Assembly (NCBI GenBank): GCA_035528905.1
Contig: DATKXU010000083.1
Span: 1-64,000 of the forward strand
DNA length: 64,000 nt
Origin: DATKXU01 sp035528905
GTDB lineage: Bacteria; Armatimonadota; UBA5829; DTJY01
Direction of reading: 5' to 3'
Shown: in pieces, positions 17,327 through 25,758 of the stretch
How positions within the stretch are numbered: the first letter of the stretch is position 1
How the letters are laid out: each line of letters starts with the position of its first letter
Position numbers and translations under genes: made by a program
The notes under the pieces: generated by a model
Databases searched by the model: none
Told to the model about the DNA's origin: nothing
The model's input: only the letters and a program-made list of their open reading frames with translations

Positions 17327-18988
17327 TCACTTCACGATCGCGCCCGTACCGGCCGAGGTCACGCACCTGGCATAACGCGCCAGGTAGCCCGACTTGACTC
17401 TCGGCTCGCGCGCTGTCCAGGCCTTCCGCCTGGCCGCCAGCTCTGCCTCAGAAAGCCGAACATTTATCTGCTTTCCGAGTATGTCTATTTCAATGATGTC
17501 TCCGTCCCTTATCAGGGCGATGTTTCCGCCTTCCGCAGCCTCGGGCGAAACGTGCCCGAGGCAGCACCCTCTCGACGCGCCTGAGAACCTACCATCCGTG
17601 ATGAGGGCGATGTCCTTCTCCATGCCCATCCCGACAACGCTCGCAGTCGGGAAGAGCATTTCACGCATCCCCGGGCCGCCCTTCGGCCCCTCGTAACGGA
17701 TCACAACAACCAAGCCCTTCTGCACTCTTCCGCCCAGGATCGCGGCGGTCGCCTCGTCCTCAGAGTCAAAGACCCTGGCCGGGCCGGAAAACCTGAGGAC
17801 TTCCTCGGCAACGGCGGACTGCTTCACAACCGCGCCGCCCTGAGCGATGTTGCCCCTCAGGATCACCAGCCCGCCCTGAGCATGATACGGACTCTCCACA
17901 CTGCGGATTACGTCCGGCCGCAGGATTTCCCGCCCCGCGATGTTTTCCCTCACCGCGCGCCCGGTCACCGTGACCGCATCCGCGTAAGGCAGCAGATTGT
18001 GTTTGAGCAACTCGTTCATCACGGCCGGAATCCCGCCTGCCCGATCCAAATCCTGCATATGGTGGCTTCCGCCCGGACTCAGGTTGCACAGATGCGGCGT
18101 CCTCTCACTTACTTCGTTGAACTTGTCAAGATTCAGCTCGATGCCTGCCTCGTATGCGATGGCTGGGACATGGAGCACCGTGTTCGTCGAGCAGCCGAGA
18201 GCCATATCCACCGCAAGTGCGTTCTCGAACGCCCCCAGCGTCATTATATCGCGCGGCGTGACGCCCTTGTCCAGAAGGTCCATCGCAGCCATGCCGGCCT
18301 GCTTCGCCAGTCGGATGCGCGCAGCCGTTACCGCTGGAACCGTGCCGTTGCCGGGCAGGCCCATCCCCAGCGCCTCCGTCAGACAGTTCATGGAGTTCGC
18401 AGTAAACATCCCCGCGCACGAGCCGCATCCAGGACAAGCGCACTCCTCGATCTCGGCCAGCTCTTCCTCGGTCATGCTGCCGCCAGCGACTGCGCCGACT
18501 GCCTCAAACACCTGAGTGAGCGAAATGTCGCGGCCTCGATACAGCCCCGCCATCATCGGGCCGCCGCTGACGACAACGGCGGGGATATTGATCCGCGCCG
18601 CCGCCATCAGCATCCCAGGAATGATCTTATCGCAGTTCGGGACGAGCACCAGCGCGTCGAACATGTGCGCCACAGCCATGGACTCGACCGAATCGGCGAT
18701 CAACTCGCGGCTGGCGAGCGAGTACTTCATGCCCTCATGCCCCATGGCTATTCCATCACAGATGCCGATGACGCCGAACTCGACCGGGGTGCCGCCAGCC
18801 ATGCGAATGCCGGCCTTGACGGCCTCTGCAATCTTGTCCAGATGGATGTGGCCGGGAATGATCTCGTTCGCCGAGTTCGCCACCCCGACGAGGGGCCTCG
18901 CCAGCTCCTCATCGGTGAACCCCATCGCCTTGAACAGCGCTCTATGCGGCGCGCGCTCGATGCCCTTCTTTACTGCGTCGCTCCTCAT
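17327..18988 (-). CDS. ilvD: dihydroxy-acid dehydratase
   Basis: The 553-residue enzyme dehydrates dihydroxy acids to the keto-acid precursors of valine, isoleucine and leucine. It has the iron-sulfur cysteines in PNCDKIIPGML and CPGCGSCAGMFTANSMNC and the conserved C-terminal GRFSGASRGCCLGHVSPEA. It is the first gene of the operon and the direct target of the T-box leader. Confidence 0.96.
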   Translation of the reverse strand: MRSDAVKKGIERAPHRALFKAMGFTDEELARPLVGVANSANEIIPGHIHLDKIAEAVKAGIRMAGGTPVEFGVIGICDGIAMGHEGMKYSLASRELIADSVESMAVAHMFDALVLVPNCDKIIPGMLMAAARINIPAVVVSGGPMMAGLYRGRDISLTQVFEAVGAVAGGSMTEEELAEIEECACPGCGSCAGMFTANSMNCLTEALGMGLPGNGTVPAVTAARIRLAKQAGMAAMDLLDKGVTPRDIMTLGAFENALAVDMALGCSTNTVLHVPAIAYEAGIELNLDKFNEVSERTPHLCNLSPGGSHHMQDLDRAGGIPAVMNELLKHNLLPYADAVTVTGRAVRENIAGREILRPDVIRSVESPYHAQGGLVILRGNIAQGGAVVKQSAVAEEVLRFSGPARVFDSEDEATAAILGGRVQKGLVVVIRYEGPKGGPGMREMLFPTASVVGMGMEKDIALITDGRFSGASRGCCLGHVSPEAAEGGNIALIRDGDIIEIDILGKQINVRLSEAELAARRKAWTAREPRVKSGYLARYARCVTSAGTGAIVK

Positions 18989-19008
18989 CTGCTCAGCACC
19001 TCAACTAC

Positions 19009-19041
19009 AAAAATAACCTCTCATCCTGAAGGGACGAGAGG
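19009..19041 (-). terminator. T-box terminator hairpin
   Basis: On the minus strand CCTCTCGTCC pairs with GGATGAGAGG (one G-U pair) around a 5-nt loop and is followed by TTATTTTTG. The 5' part overlaps the region that would form the antiterminator together with the T-box sequence at 19051-19063. It lies 20 nt upstream of ilvD. Confidence 0.9.
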
Positions 19042-19285
19042 CAGTGCTCACGCGGTACCACCCTGATTTGATCCGCCTTCGCCAAGGCTTCGGCGGATCC
19101 GCTCTGGGCGAGATAACGGTCGCCACCCGGGAAAGCCTACTCGTCCCACAGTGTTCGGACTTTCAACCTCCGGCTCCGAGGTGAGATTCAGCGGAAGCCC
19201 GCGCTGCCTCACAGCAACCGACAGCTCTCTGGAACGGCCCCATTCCGCCTACTAGCCTCTTCACAGCCTCTGCGAAAAAGGATGT
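19009..19285 (-). ncRNA. T-box leader of the ilv-leu operon
   Basis: The minus strand holds the hallmark T-box sequence GGGTGGTACCGCG (19063-19051) directly before a terminator. Upstream are Stem I elements: AGTA, the distal CCAGAGAGC segment, and CTGAATCTCACCTCGGAGC on the 3' side. By alignment to usual T-box leaders (three bases followed by ACC and then the closing strand), the specifier is most likely CTC (Leu) at 19185-19183. An overlapping ATC (Ile) reading is possible. Uncharged tRNA would favour antitermination and read-through into ilvDBNC-leuACD-cimA. Confidence 0.92.
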
Positions 19286-19291
19286 TGGTGT

Positions 19292-19321
19292 ATGATAACA
19301 CAAAGCAAATCGCGGAGTCAA
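19292..19321 (-). promoter_or_regulatory. promoter of the T-box leader
   Basis: TTGACT (19321-19316) and TATCAT (19297-19292) are separated by 18 nt on the minus strand. The predicted transcription start near 19285 is just upstream of Stem I, and the polA stop lies about 50 nt further upstream. Confidence 0.75.
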
Positions 19322-19372
19322 GTTTTCAGTAGGAGAAAAACCCAAACTGTCCACTGGAGCGCATCTCGCACT

Positions 19373-22063
19373 TCACCCAAGCGTCTCGTCATGGTTTTCG
19401 ACGGAGACAGGCAGGGCGGTGCACCAATCCTTGCCGGCTTTCACATCAACCTTGAGCGGCGCCTTGAGGTCGAATGCGCCTTCCATCGCCTGCCTGACGA
19501 TCTGCACCGCGCGGTTTACCTCGGATTCGGGAACATCGAATACCAACTCGTCGTGAACCTGCAGGACGAGCTCAGCGCGCAGGCCGGCGTGCTTCAGCCG
19601 CTCGTGCACTCGGATCATCGCAATCTTCACAATATCTGCAGCCGTCCCCTGTATAGGCATGTTCACTGCGGCTCGCTCGGCAAACTCCCGATAGTTTCGG
19701 TTTGGACTGTTCAGCTCCGGAATATACCGCCTTCGCCCCAAAAGGCTCTCAACATAGCCGGCCAGACGCGCTCTGGACAGGGTCTCGGCCGCGTACAACT
19801 TCACGCCCGGATACTCCTGGAAGTAACTCTCGATATAGCGCTTCGCCACGGCAGTCGGTATGTTCAACTCACGCGACAATCCGTAGTCGCTCATGCCATA
19901 GATCACGGCGAAGTTGACCGTCTTCGCCTGCCGCCGCATTTCGGGCGTAACCTCACCAGTGGACACCGAGAAGAGTTTCATTGCCGTTCGCGTATGGATA
20001 TCCTCTTCGTCGCGGAAGGCGCGCAGCAGCTCGGGATCCCCGCTCACGTGCGCCAGAATGCGAAGCTCGATCTGCGAGTAGTCCGCGGCCACCAGCAGGT
20101 TACCGGGCGACGCGACGAATGCCTTCCTGATCTCCCTGCCGATCTCGGTCTTTATCGGGATGTTCTGCAGGTTCGGCTCGCTGCTCGACAGCCGGCCGGT
20201 CGCAGTGACCGCCTGGTTCAACGACGTATGCACTCGCCCTGTCCGTGGGCTGATCAGCTTCGGAAGCGCATTCACATACGTTGATTTCAGCTTTGTAAGC
20301 TCGCGGTACTCCAGTATCTTCGTGACGATCTCGTGCGCGGGCGCCAGGGCCGCCAGCGTCTCAGCATCCGTTGAATAGCCTGTCTTCGTCTTCTTCTCCG
20401 CCGGCAGACCGAGCTTGTCGAATAGGATGGTCTGAAGCTGCTTCGGCGAGCCGATGTTGAATTCCGTGCCAGCATGGCGGTGTATCTCGCGCTCGACCGC
20501 TCGGATCCGCTCCTCAAAGAGCACCGAGAGATGCTGAAGCCAGTCGGTGTCCAAAGCCACACCTGCCAGCTCGATCTCAGCGAGAACGCGAACCAGCGGC
20601 ATTTCAATGTCGGCCATGAGACGGCCCAGGCCATCCTCAGCCAGCCTTGCGCCGAGAATCGGGACGAGCCGGCCTATCGCGTCAACCTCCGCGGCAAGCA
20701 CCTCCTCCAGGGCGACTTTGCCCTGGGCCGTCGCATCCCGCGCCGGTATCTCGATAAGCGCGTAGTCAGAAGCGATGTCCGCCAACTCCTGGGCGCTTCT
20801 GGACGCGTTGAGGAGATAGGCAGCGAGCAGGACATCGAACGCCGGGCCTCGTATCTCGATTCCAGAGCTCTTCGCAAGCTCGTACTCGTATTTGAGGTTG
20901 TATCCGTATTTCTCGACGGCCTCGGATTCCAGAATCGGGCGGAGGTCTTCCAAGCGAATGCCCGTATCTTCGCCGAACGCCATGTAGTACGCCTTGCCGG
21001 ACGGCACAGACACCGCCATGCCCAATGGCTCCGCATCCACTCCACGCAGCGAGGTCCCATGAATGCGGATGGCAACGCTGCCGGAACCGCGGACGTCTGT
21101 AAGAAGCGCGTCAAGTTGTGCGGGCCTGCGGATGACCAGGGCCTGCGTAAGAGCTTCGGCCTCCACACTGGCAAACAGCCCCCGCTGCCCTGTCTCCTCG
21201 GGCAGTTTCTTAATCAGAGATCGGAATTCCAGGCGCTTGAATATGTCCCGGAGGCGCGCGTAATCCGGCTTTCTGAACCCGCAGTTCGACAGGTCTATGT
21301 CCACGGGCACATCGGTGACAATGGTTGCCAGCCGCTTCGAAAGCCTGGCCTTGTCGGAAGATTCAACGAGGGTATTCTGGAGCTTGGATTCCTTCAAATC
21401 CTCCGCGTGGTAAAGCAGGTTTTCCAGGCTGCCGTACTCCTTGATCAGCCTCGCTGCGGTCTTGTCGCCGATGCCGGGAACGCCCGGAATGTTGTCGGAT
21501 GGGTCACCCTTGAGGCCTTTGTAATCGGGGAGCTGAGCGGGTCTAACGTCATAGCGCCGCTCGACCGCATCCTCATCGTACACGACGGTCTCGGACACGC
21601 CCTTCACCGTGGTCATGACCCTCACCTTCGGGTCCACGAGCTGCAGAGCATCCAGGTCGCCGGTTACGATCGTCACGTCATAGTCCTCCGCCTCAGCCTT
21701 CCTGGCCAACGTGCCGACTACGTCATCGGCTTCGAACCCGGCCACCTCAAGCCGCGCGATGTTGAATGCGTCTATCATTTCCCGAGCAATCGGCTGCTGT
21801 GAGACCAGCTCGTCGGGCGCCGGCTTCCGGTGGGCCTTGTATTCCTCGAACTCCTCATGGCGGAAGGTCTTTGCAGGGGCATCAAATGCAACGAGCAGAA
21901 TATCCGGCTTCTCCTCCTGGATCAGGCGGAGGAGCATCATCGTGAACCCGTAGACGGCATTAGTGGGCTGGTTCTCCAGCGTCGAGAAATGCGGCATGGC
22001 GAAGAACGCCCGGTATAGGAGGCTGTTGCCGTCTATTAGAATTGCCTTACCTTTGCGGCTCAT
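19373..22063 (-). CDS. polA: DNA polymerase I
   Basis: The 896-residue protein has the three-domain PolA layout. The 5' nuclease domain covers residues 1-290 (ILIDGNSLLYRAFFAMP; GDKTAARLI). The 3'-5' exonuclease-like domain covers about 300-480. The family A polymerase domain covers about 510-890 (VAADYSQIELRILAH, RRQAKTVNFAVIYGM, LQVHDELVFDVP). In the exonuclease-like domain the usual D-x-E motif reads RIHG (near residue 332), and the second motif has KYE in place of KYD. Proofreading is therefore probably lost, as in many Gram-positive PolA. It follows sppA by 22 nt. Confidence 0.95.
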   Translation of the reverse strand: MSRKGKAILIDGNSLLYRAFFAMPHFSTLENQPTNAVYGFTMMLLRLIQEEKPDILLVAFDAPAKTFRHEEFEEYKAHRKPAPDELVSQQPIAREMIDAFNIARLEVAGFEADDVVGTLARKAEAEDYDVTIVTGDLDALQLVDPKVRVMTTVKGVSETVVYDEDAVERRYDVRPAQLPDYKGLKGDPSDNIPGVPGIGDKTAARLIKEYGSLENLLYHAEDLKESKLQNTLVESSDKARLSKRLATIVTDVPVDIDLSNCGFRKPDYARLRDIFKRLEFRSLIKKLPEETGQRGLFASVEAEALTQALVIRRPAQLDALLTDVRGSGSVAIRIHGTSLRGVDAEPLGMAVSVPSGKAYYMAFGEDTGIRLEDLRPILESEAVEKYGYNLKYEYELAKSSGIEIRGPAFDVLLAAYLLNASRSAQELADIASDYALIEIPARDATAQGKVALEEVLAAEVDAIGRLVPILGARLAEDGLGRLMADIEMPLVRVLAEIELAGVALDTDWLQHLSVLFEERIRAVEREIHRHAGTEFNIGSPKQLQTILFDKLGLPAEKKTKTGYSTDAETLAALAPAHEIVTKILEYRELTKLKSTYVNALPKLISPRTGRVHTSLNQAVTATGRLSSSEPNLQNIPIKTEIGREIRKAFVASPGNLLVAADYSQIELRILAHVSGDPELLRAFRDEEDIHTRTAMKLFSVSTGEVTPEMRRQAKTVNFAVIYGMSDYGLSRELNIPTAVAKRYIESYFQEYPGVKLYAAETLSRARLAGYVESLLGRRRYIPELNSPNRNYREFAERAAVNMPIQGTAADIVKIAMIRVHERLKHAGLRAELVLQVHDELVFDVPESEVNRAVQIVRQAMEGAFDLKAPLKVDVKAGKDWCTALPVSVENHDETLG

Positions 22064-22085
22064 AAATCGTTAGCCCATCTGCTTT

Positions 22086-23033
22086 CTATTCCCACCGCCC
22101 TGCGTCAACATACAGCAGTCTCTCCGCAAGGTCGCCCAGTGCCCCGCTCCGCTTCGGCCACTCCGCAAGCTTGGACTCCGGGCCGCCGAAGAGGAGGTCC
22201 AGCAAACCGGGGTACCTTTCATATTCCACGACCGAGAATTCGCCCCTTATGCCTGCCTCCCGCGCAGCGTGCCTCAGAGCGTCTTCCAGACCGCCTGTTC
22301 GATCCACGAGCCTGAGCCTGACGGCCTGTTTCCCGGTGTAGACACGTCCATCGGCCAACTTCACCACATACTGTCTCGGGAGCTTCCGGCCAATACTTAC
22401 GTCAGAGACAAACTGGTCGAACACGTCATCTATGAGCGTCTGCAGTATCTTCCGCTCCTCGGGCGTCATAGCGCGGGACATCGAACCTATATCTTTGAGC
22501 TTGCCGCTCTTTATGGTATTCATCCCTATGCCGAACCTGCCGAGGAGTTCGTGGATATCGGCGGTTTCCATAATGACGCCGATGCTGCCCGTCAGGGTGG
22601 CGGGGTCTGCATAGATCCGGTCTGCCGCGCTGGCGATGTAGTAGCCGCCTGACGCTGCAACATCGCCCATGGAAACGGTCACCTTCTTGCCGTCCCTGCG
22701 CACACGCATGACTTCCCGGTAAATCTCCTGCGAGCCGGCTGCGCTCCCACCACGGCTGTTGATACGTAAGACCAGCGATTTCACCGAACGATCTTTGCGA
22801 AACCTTTCCAGGAGCTTAACAATCCTTTCAGCTCCCGCCGTCCCATCGCCCAGCACCCCGACCGAGCCGCGCCCGGAAGTAATCACCCCCTCTACGCGGA
22901 TCAGGGCCACGTCGCCGCCCGTTATCGGACGTACTCGAGCTACCACAACAGCCACACTTATGGCGGCAACGATGATGAACAGCACGACTAATGCGACCAC
23001 GAGGATGACTATTACGGTCGTTCTTCGGTTCAT
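22086..23033 (-). CDS. sppA: signal peptide peptidase SppA, single-domain type
   Basis: The 315-residue protein has an N-terminal membrane anchor (residues 7-33) and one S49 peptidase domain. The nucleophile Ser lies in GDVAASGGYYIA and the general-base Lys in TIKSGKLKDIG. SppA degrades cleaved signal peptides in the membrane. ATG 23033 has GGGAGG about 9 nt upstream and places the anchor at the N-terminus. The in-frame extension toward 23126 would run through the tRNA promoter and is rejected. The gene is divergent from tRNA-Leu. Confidence 0.92.
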   Translation of the reverse strand: MNRRTTVIVILVVALVVLFIIVAAISVAVVVARVRPITGGDVALIRVEGVITSGRGSVGVLGDGTAGAERIVKLLERFRKDRSVKSLVLRINSRGGSAAGSQEIYREVMRVRRDGKKVTVSMGDVAASGGYYIASAADRIYADPATLTGSIGVIMETADIHELLGRFGIGMNTIKSGKLKDIGSMSRAMTPEERKILQTLIDDVFDQFVSDVSIGRKLPRQYVVKLADGRVYTGKQAVRLRLVDRTGGLEDALRHAAREAGIRGEFSVVEYERYPGLLDLLFGGPESKLAEWPKRSGALGDLAERLLYVDAGRWE

Positions 23034-23051
23034 GCTGACTCGCCTCCCACG

Positions 23052-23080
23052 TTGACAGACCGGGCAGTTTGGGTTATAAT
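23052..23080 (+). promoter_or_regulatory. consensus promoter of tRNA-Leu
   Basis: TTGACA (23052-23057), a 17-nt spacer and TATAAT (23075-23080) match the housekeeping consensus at every position. The tRNA begins 10 nt after the -10 box. Confidence 0.92.
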
Positions 23081-23089
23081 TTCCACTGT

Positions 23090-23176
23090 GCCGAAGTGGC
23101 GGAATTGGCAGACGCGCCGGTCTCAAAAACCGGTGAGGGCGACCTCATGTCGGTTCGATCCCGACCTTCGGCACCA
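23090..23176 (+). tRNA. tRNA-Leu (anticodon CAA)
   Basis: The acceptor stem GCCGAAG (23090-23096) pairs with CTTCGGC (23166-23172), followed by A and an encoded CCA. The anticodon arm CCGGT-CTCAAAA-ACCGG gives anticodon CAA. A long variable arm (GAGGGCGACCTC region) and the T-arm GGTTCGATCC complete a class II leucine tRNA of 87 nt. It reads UUG codons. Confidence 0.96.
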
Positions 23177-23296
23177 TGCCCGATGCCCCTCGACTTCCCA
23201 AGAACTGCTACTAGACAGATAAGCCAATGTCTGATTCTAGCACCGCGTGCGTGCAGTGTCAAACGAAGTCAGCACTGGATTCCGCCGGACTTCCCA

Positions 23297-23326
23297 TAGA
23301 CAGCCTGCCTGCAGACCGGGTATAAT
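23297..23326 (+). promoter_or_regulatory. promoter of the ICMT-like gene
   Basis: TAGACA (23297-23302), an 18-nt spacer and TATAAT (23321-23326) lie 36 nt before the start codon. Confidence 0.6.
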
Positions 23327-23361
23327 GCGCAGGTACGTGTGGCCAGCAGGAGCACCAGACG

Positions 23362-23931
23362 ATGGAAAGCAATCTCAAGCCGACCGCCTACCACGGCACT
23401 GTGTATGCCAAGACGAGCCGACTCCGAATGCCCTTCATGTACGTGATGGCGCTCCTCGCGATCTTCTACGCGCCGGAGAGGCTCTTCTTACCCGGAGTAG
23501 CGGTAATCGCCCTCGGCGCAGGCATGCGTCTCTGGGCGGCAGGCCATGTCGTCAAAAGGCACAAGCTGTCCAGGGGCGGGCCGTATGCCCGGACACGGAA
23601 TCCGCTTTACCTGGGAAGCTTGCTTTGGGGCATTGGGACCTTTGTCCTCATACACACGTGGGGGCTGCTGCTTGTCTTCCTCGGCGGCTTCATTGTGTTC
23701 TACGGAGCAGCAATCCGGTCCGAGGAGGACTACCTGTTCGAGCGGTTCGGCGAGGAATTCGTGCTTTACAAGAAGACTGTTCCCACGCTGATCCCGCGGT
23801 TCAAGCCCGCAGCTTCGGTTTCAGAATCAACCTTCTCCTGGAACAGCATCCTGCGAAACAACGAGCACAAGGCGTTGGCTTGGTCCACTGCGGCGGCTCT
23901 GCTGATTTTCGTGCGGGCTTACCTTCGCTGA
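23362..23931 (+). CDS. isoprenylcysteine carboxyl methyltransferase-family membrane protein
   Basis: The 189-residue protein has membrane segments at about 25-45, 52-66 and 92-118. The ICMT/PEMT-type SAM-binding signature follows: GGPYARTRNPLYLG at residues 72-85, then SEEDYLFERFGEEFVLYKKTVP. Bacterial members methylate small lipophilic or isoprenoid substrates, or have no known substrate. Here the substrate cannot be named. An extra C-terminal hydrophobic stretch lies at about 168-186. The gene ends 20 nt before the end of convergent panD. Confidence 0.75.
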   Translation: MESNLKPTAYHGTVYAKTSRLRMPFMYVMALLAIFYAPERLFLPGVAVIALGAGMRLWAAGHVVKRHKLSRGGPYARTRNPLYLGSLLWGIGTFVLIHTWGLLLVFLGGFIVFYGAAIRSEEDYLFERFGEEFVLYKKTVPTLIPRFKPAASVSESTFSWNSILRNNEHKALAWSTAAALLIFVRAYLR

Positions 23932-23951
23932 TCCGGTCAAGGCCGTACAGG

Positions 23952-24299
23952 CTATATGCTTCTGAGGAACTTGTTCTCCTCGTCCACCAGAATCATCTTC
24001 GGAGTGATTTCTTCGTCCGTCAGGACGAATGCCACGATGATCACCTTGTCGCCCGGCTTGCAGAGACAAGCGGCAGCGCCGTTGACACAGATCACGCCGG
24101 ACCGTTTTGCGCCAGGAATCGCGTAGGTTTCAAACCGGTTGCCATTGTCTAGGTTCCAGACGTGAACCAGCTCGCCCTTCTTGATGCCTGATCGCTCCAT
24201 CAGGTCCAGATCAATGGTGATGCTGCCCACATACTGCGGGTTCGATTCGGTGACTGTAGCCCTATGTATCTTGCTCTTGCAGATGTTGACTAGCTGCAT
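23952..24299 (-). CDS. panD: aspartate 1-decarboxylase, pyruvoyl type
   Basis: The 115-residue proenzyme self-cleaves at Gly25-Ser26 within YVGSITID to form a pyruvoyl cofactor, then makes beta-alanine for pantothenate and CoA. NGAAACLCKPGDKVII matches the conserved second half. Length is normal. ATG 24299 gives the family's fixed N-terminus; the frame open to 24611 overlaps the SAM hydrolase gene and is not coding. No panB or panC is in the window. Confidence 0.95.
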   Translation of the reverse strand: MQLVNICKSKIHRATVTESNPQYVGSITIDLDLMERSGIKKGELVHVWNLDNGNRFETYAIPGAKRSGVICVNGAAACLCKPGDKVIIVAFVLTDEEITPKMILVDEENKFLRSI

Positions 24300-24353
24300 A
24301 CTTCTCGCCTTCCGCCGCTCTGTGGTCAACCACGGATGGTTTCGCACGGCCTC

Positions 24354-24362
24354 ATTATACCA
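24354..24362 (-). promoter_or_regulatory. extended -10 promoter of panD
   Basis: On the minus strand TGG-TATAAT forms an extended -10 element about 55 nt before the panD start. No good -35 box is seen. It lies just before the SAM hydrolase stop codon (24385), so panD can be transcribed on its own. Confidence 0.5.
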
Positions 24363-24384
24363 TATCGCCGGCGTCGCTCCATTC

Positions 24385-25191
24385 TCAGCTGGGGGATTGA
24401 CATACCAGCACATGCAAGCCCATAGAGACACCGAGCGTCTCCGCCGCGCTGTCCCCGTTGACGGCAACCTCGAGTACACCCACGCTTCCAAACAGGGCGA
24501 CCGCATGTCCGGGCGGAACGTCGCCATACGTCCGGCTGATCCCTCGAATCTCCACCGAGCCGAAGTGAACCGTGAGGTTGTCGCCCGCCTGCTTCTTCCG
24601 CCAGCGTTCAAACTCCTGTCGCGTTATGTTGGTCAGCAGATTGCCAAAGCGGTCCACATAGACAACCTCGCCCTGGAGAGCGCGGTCGCTTATCACAAGC
24701 TCAGGAATAGGAAACCTGCTCAAGTCCTTTACAGCCGGGCCAAATGCGTCCAGAGGCACGCCCTTTGACAGATGCGCAGCGACGGGTGCGAACACATCCC
24801 GGCCGTGGAAGGTATCGCTTACCTCCGGGAGGAAGAACTCCGCATTCTCAAGCCTCACCGCGCGCTCGATCCTGCGGCTCTTGAGGACCCAGCTCAAGAT
24901 GCCATTGTCCGGGCCGACGAATATCCGTCCGTCAATCTCAGCAGCCACTCCTTGCCGCTGGGTGCCCACGCTTGGGTCCACAACGACGGTAAATATCGTC
25001 CCCTCGGGCATGTAGGGGAACGCCATCGCAAGCGCGAAACCGGCCGCCCGGATATCTCCAGGGTCCAACTCGTGGCACAGATCCACGACGGTCGCCGATG
25101 GGTTGATACGCATGATAACGCCCTTCATAATGCCGACAAAGGGATCGCGCAGCCCAAAGTCCGTCAGCAACGCTATCGGCCCAAGCCCCAT
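24385..25191 (-). CDS. SAM hydrolase / SAM hydroxide adenosyltransferase (DUF62)
   Basis: The 268-residue protein belongs to the fluorinase/chlorinase-like DUF62 family. It begins with IALLTDFGLRDPFVG (catalytic Asp and Arg region) and has FHGRDVFAP with the family's His. Housekeeping members hydrolyse SAM to adenosine and methionine rather than halogenating it. The Asp-Arg-His set seen here fits the hydrolase type. The C-terminal beta-barrel domain starts around VYVDRFGNLLTNI. It begins one base past the cobO stop region, so it is probably co-transcribed with cobO. Confidence 0.85.
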   Translation of the reverse strand: MGLGPIALLTDFGLRDPFVGIMKGVIMRINPSATVVDLCHELDPGDIRAAGFALAMAFPYMPEGTIFTVVVDPSVGTQRQGVAAEIDGRIFVGPDNGILSWVLKSRRIERAVRLENAEFFLPEVSDTFHGRDVFAPVAAHLSKGVPLDAFGPAVKDLSRFPIPELVISDRALQGEVVYVDRFGNLLTNITRQEFERWRKKQAGDNLTVHFGSVEIRGISRTYGDVPPGHAVALFGSVGVLEVAVNGDSAAETLGVSMGLHVLVCQSPS

Positions 25192-25192
25192 A

Positions 25193-25738
25193 TCAGTACT
25201 CGATCCCCTTCCGTGCCTGGACTCCCTGCTCGCACGGATGCTTGACAGCTATCGTCTCCGTAACCAGATCAGCCGCGCCCACAAGCCAATCGGGGGCGTA
25301 CCTCCCGGTCAGAACGATCTCCGTAGCATCGGGACGCCCGCCGAGCAGGTCCAGCATCTCATCCCGGCTCACGAAACCATAGTGCAGAACCACGTTGATC
25401 TCGTCCAGCACGACCATGTCCCACTCGCCGGAGAGGATCAAGTTCCTCGCCGTCTCAAAGTTCCGTCTGCTGTCATCCCTCAATTCAGCGGATTCATGCT
25501 GATCCACACAGGGATCATAGGGCCTGGTTTCGCCAAAGACAGCAAGGTTCGGTCCGAGGCGCTCTGCAGCAACGCGCTCTCCAGTGGTCCGCGGCTTGAG
25601 GAACTCCACAACGGCGACCCTCCATCCATGACCGACAGCCCTTAGAGCCTGGCCCCATGCCGCGGTAGTCTTGCCCTTGGCGCCGCCTGTGTATACCTGG
25701 ATTAGCCCAGGACGCTTCCGCTCTTCTTCCTCCGCCAA
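25193..25738 (-). CDS. cobO: corrinoid adenosyltransferase, CobO type
   Basis: The 181-residue protein has the CobO P-loop variant YTGGAKGKTTAAWGQALRA close to the N-terminus, the VVEFLKP strand and VVLDEINVVLHYG. It transfers adenosyl from ATP to cob(I)alamin or precursors. TTG 25738 is chosen because GAGGGG lies 7 nt upstream and the family begins here. A longer frame to 25837 would overlap manC. No other cobalamin gene is nearby, which suggests salvage or a scattered pathway. Confidence 0.88.
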   Translation of the reverse strand: MAEEEERKRPGLIQVYTGGAKGKTTAAWGQALRAVGHGWRVAVVEFLKPRTTGERVAAERLGPNLAVFGETRPYDPCVDQHESAELRDDSRRNFETARNLILSGEWDMVVLDEINVVLHYGFVSRDEMLDLLGGRPDATEIVLTGRYAPDWLVGAADLVTETIAVKHPCEQGVQARKGIEY

Positions 25739-25758
25739 GTCATGCCCCCTCAGCCGGA

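Noticed and set aside
24385..25191. Fluorinase or chlorinase activity for the DUF62 protein
   Set aside because: Visible catalytic residues and the ordinary gene context fit the SAM hydrolase type; no halometabolite genes are near.
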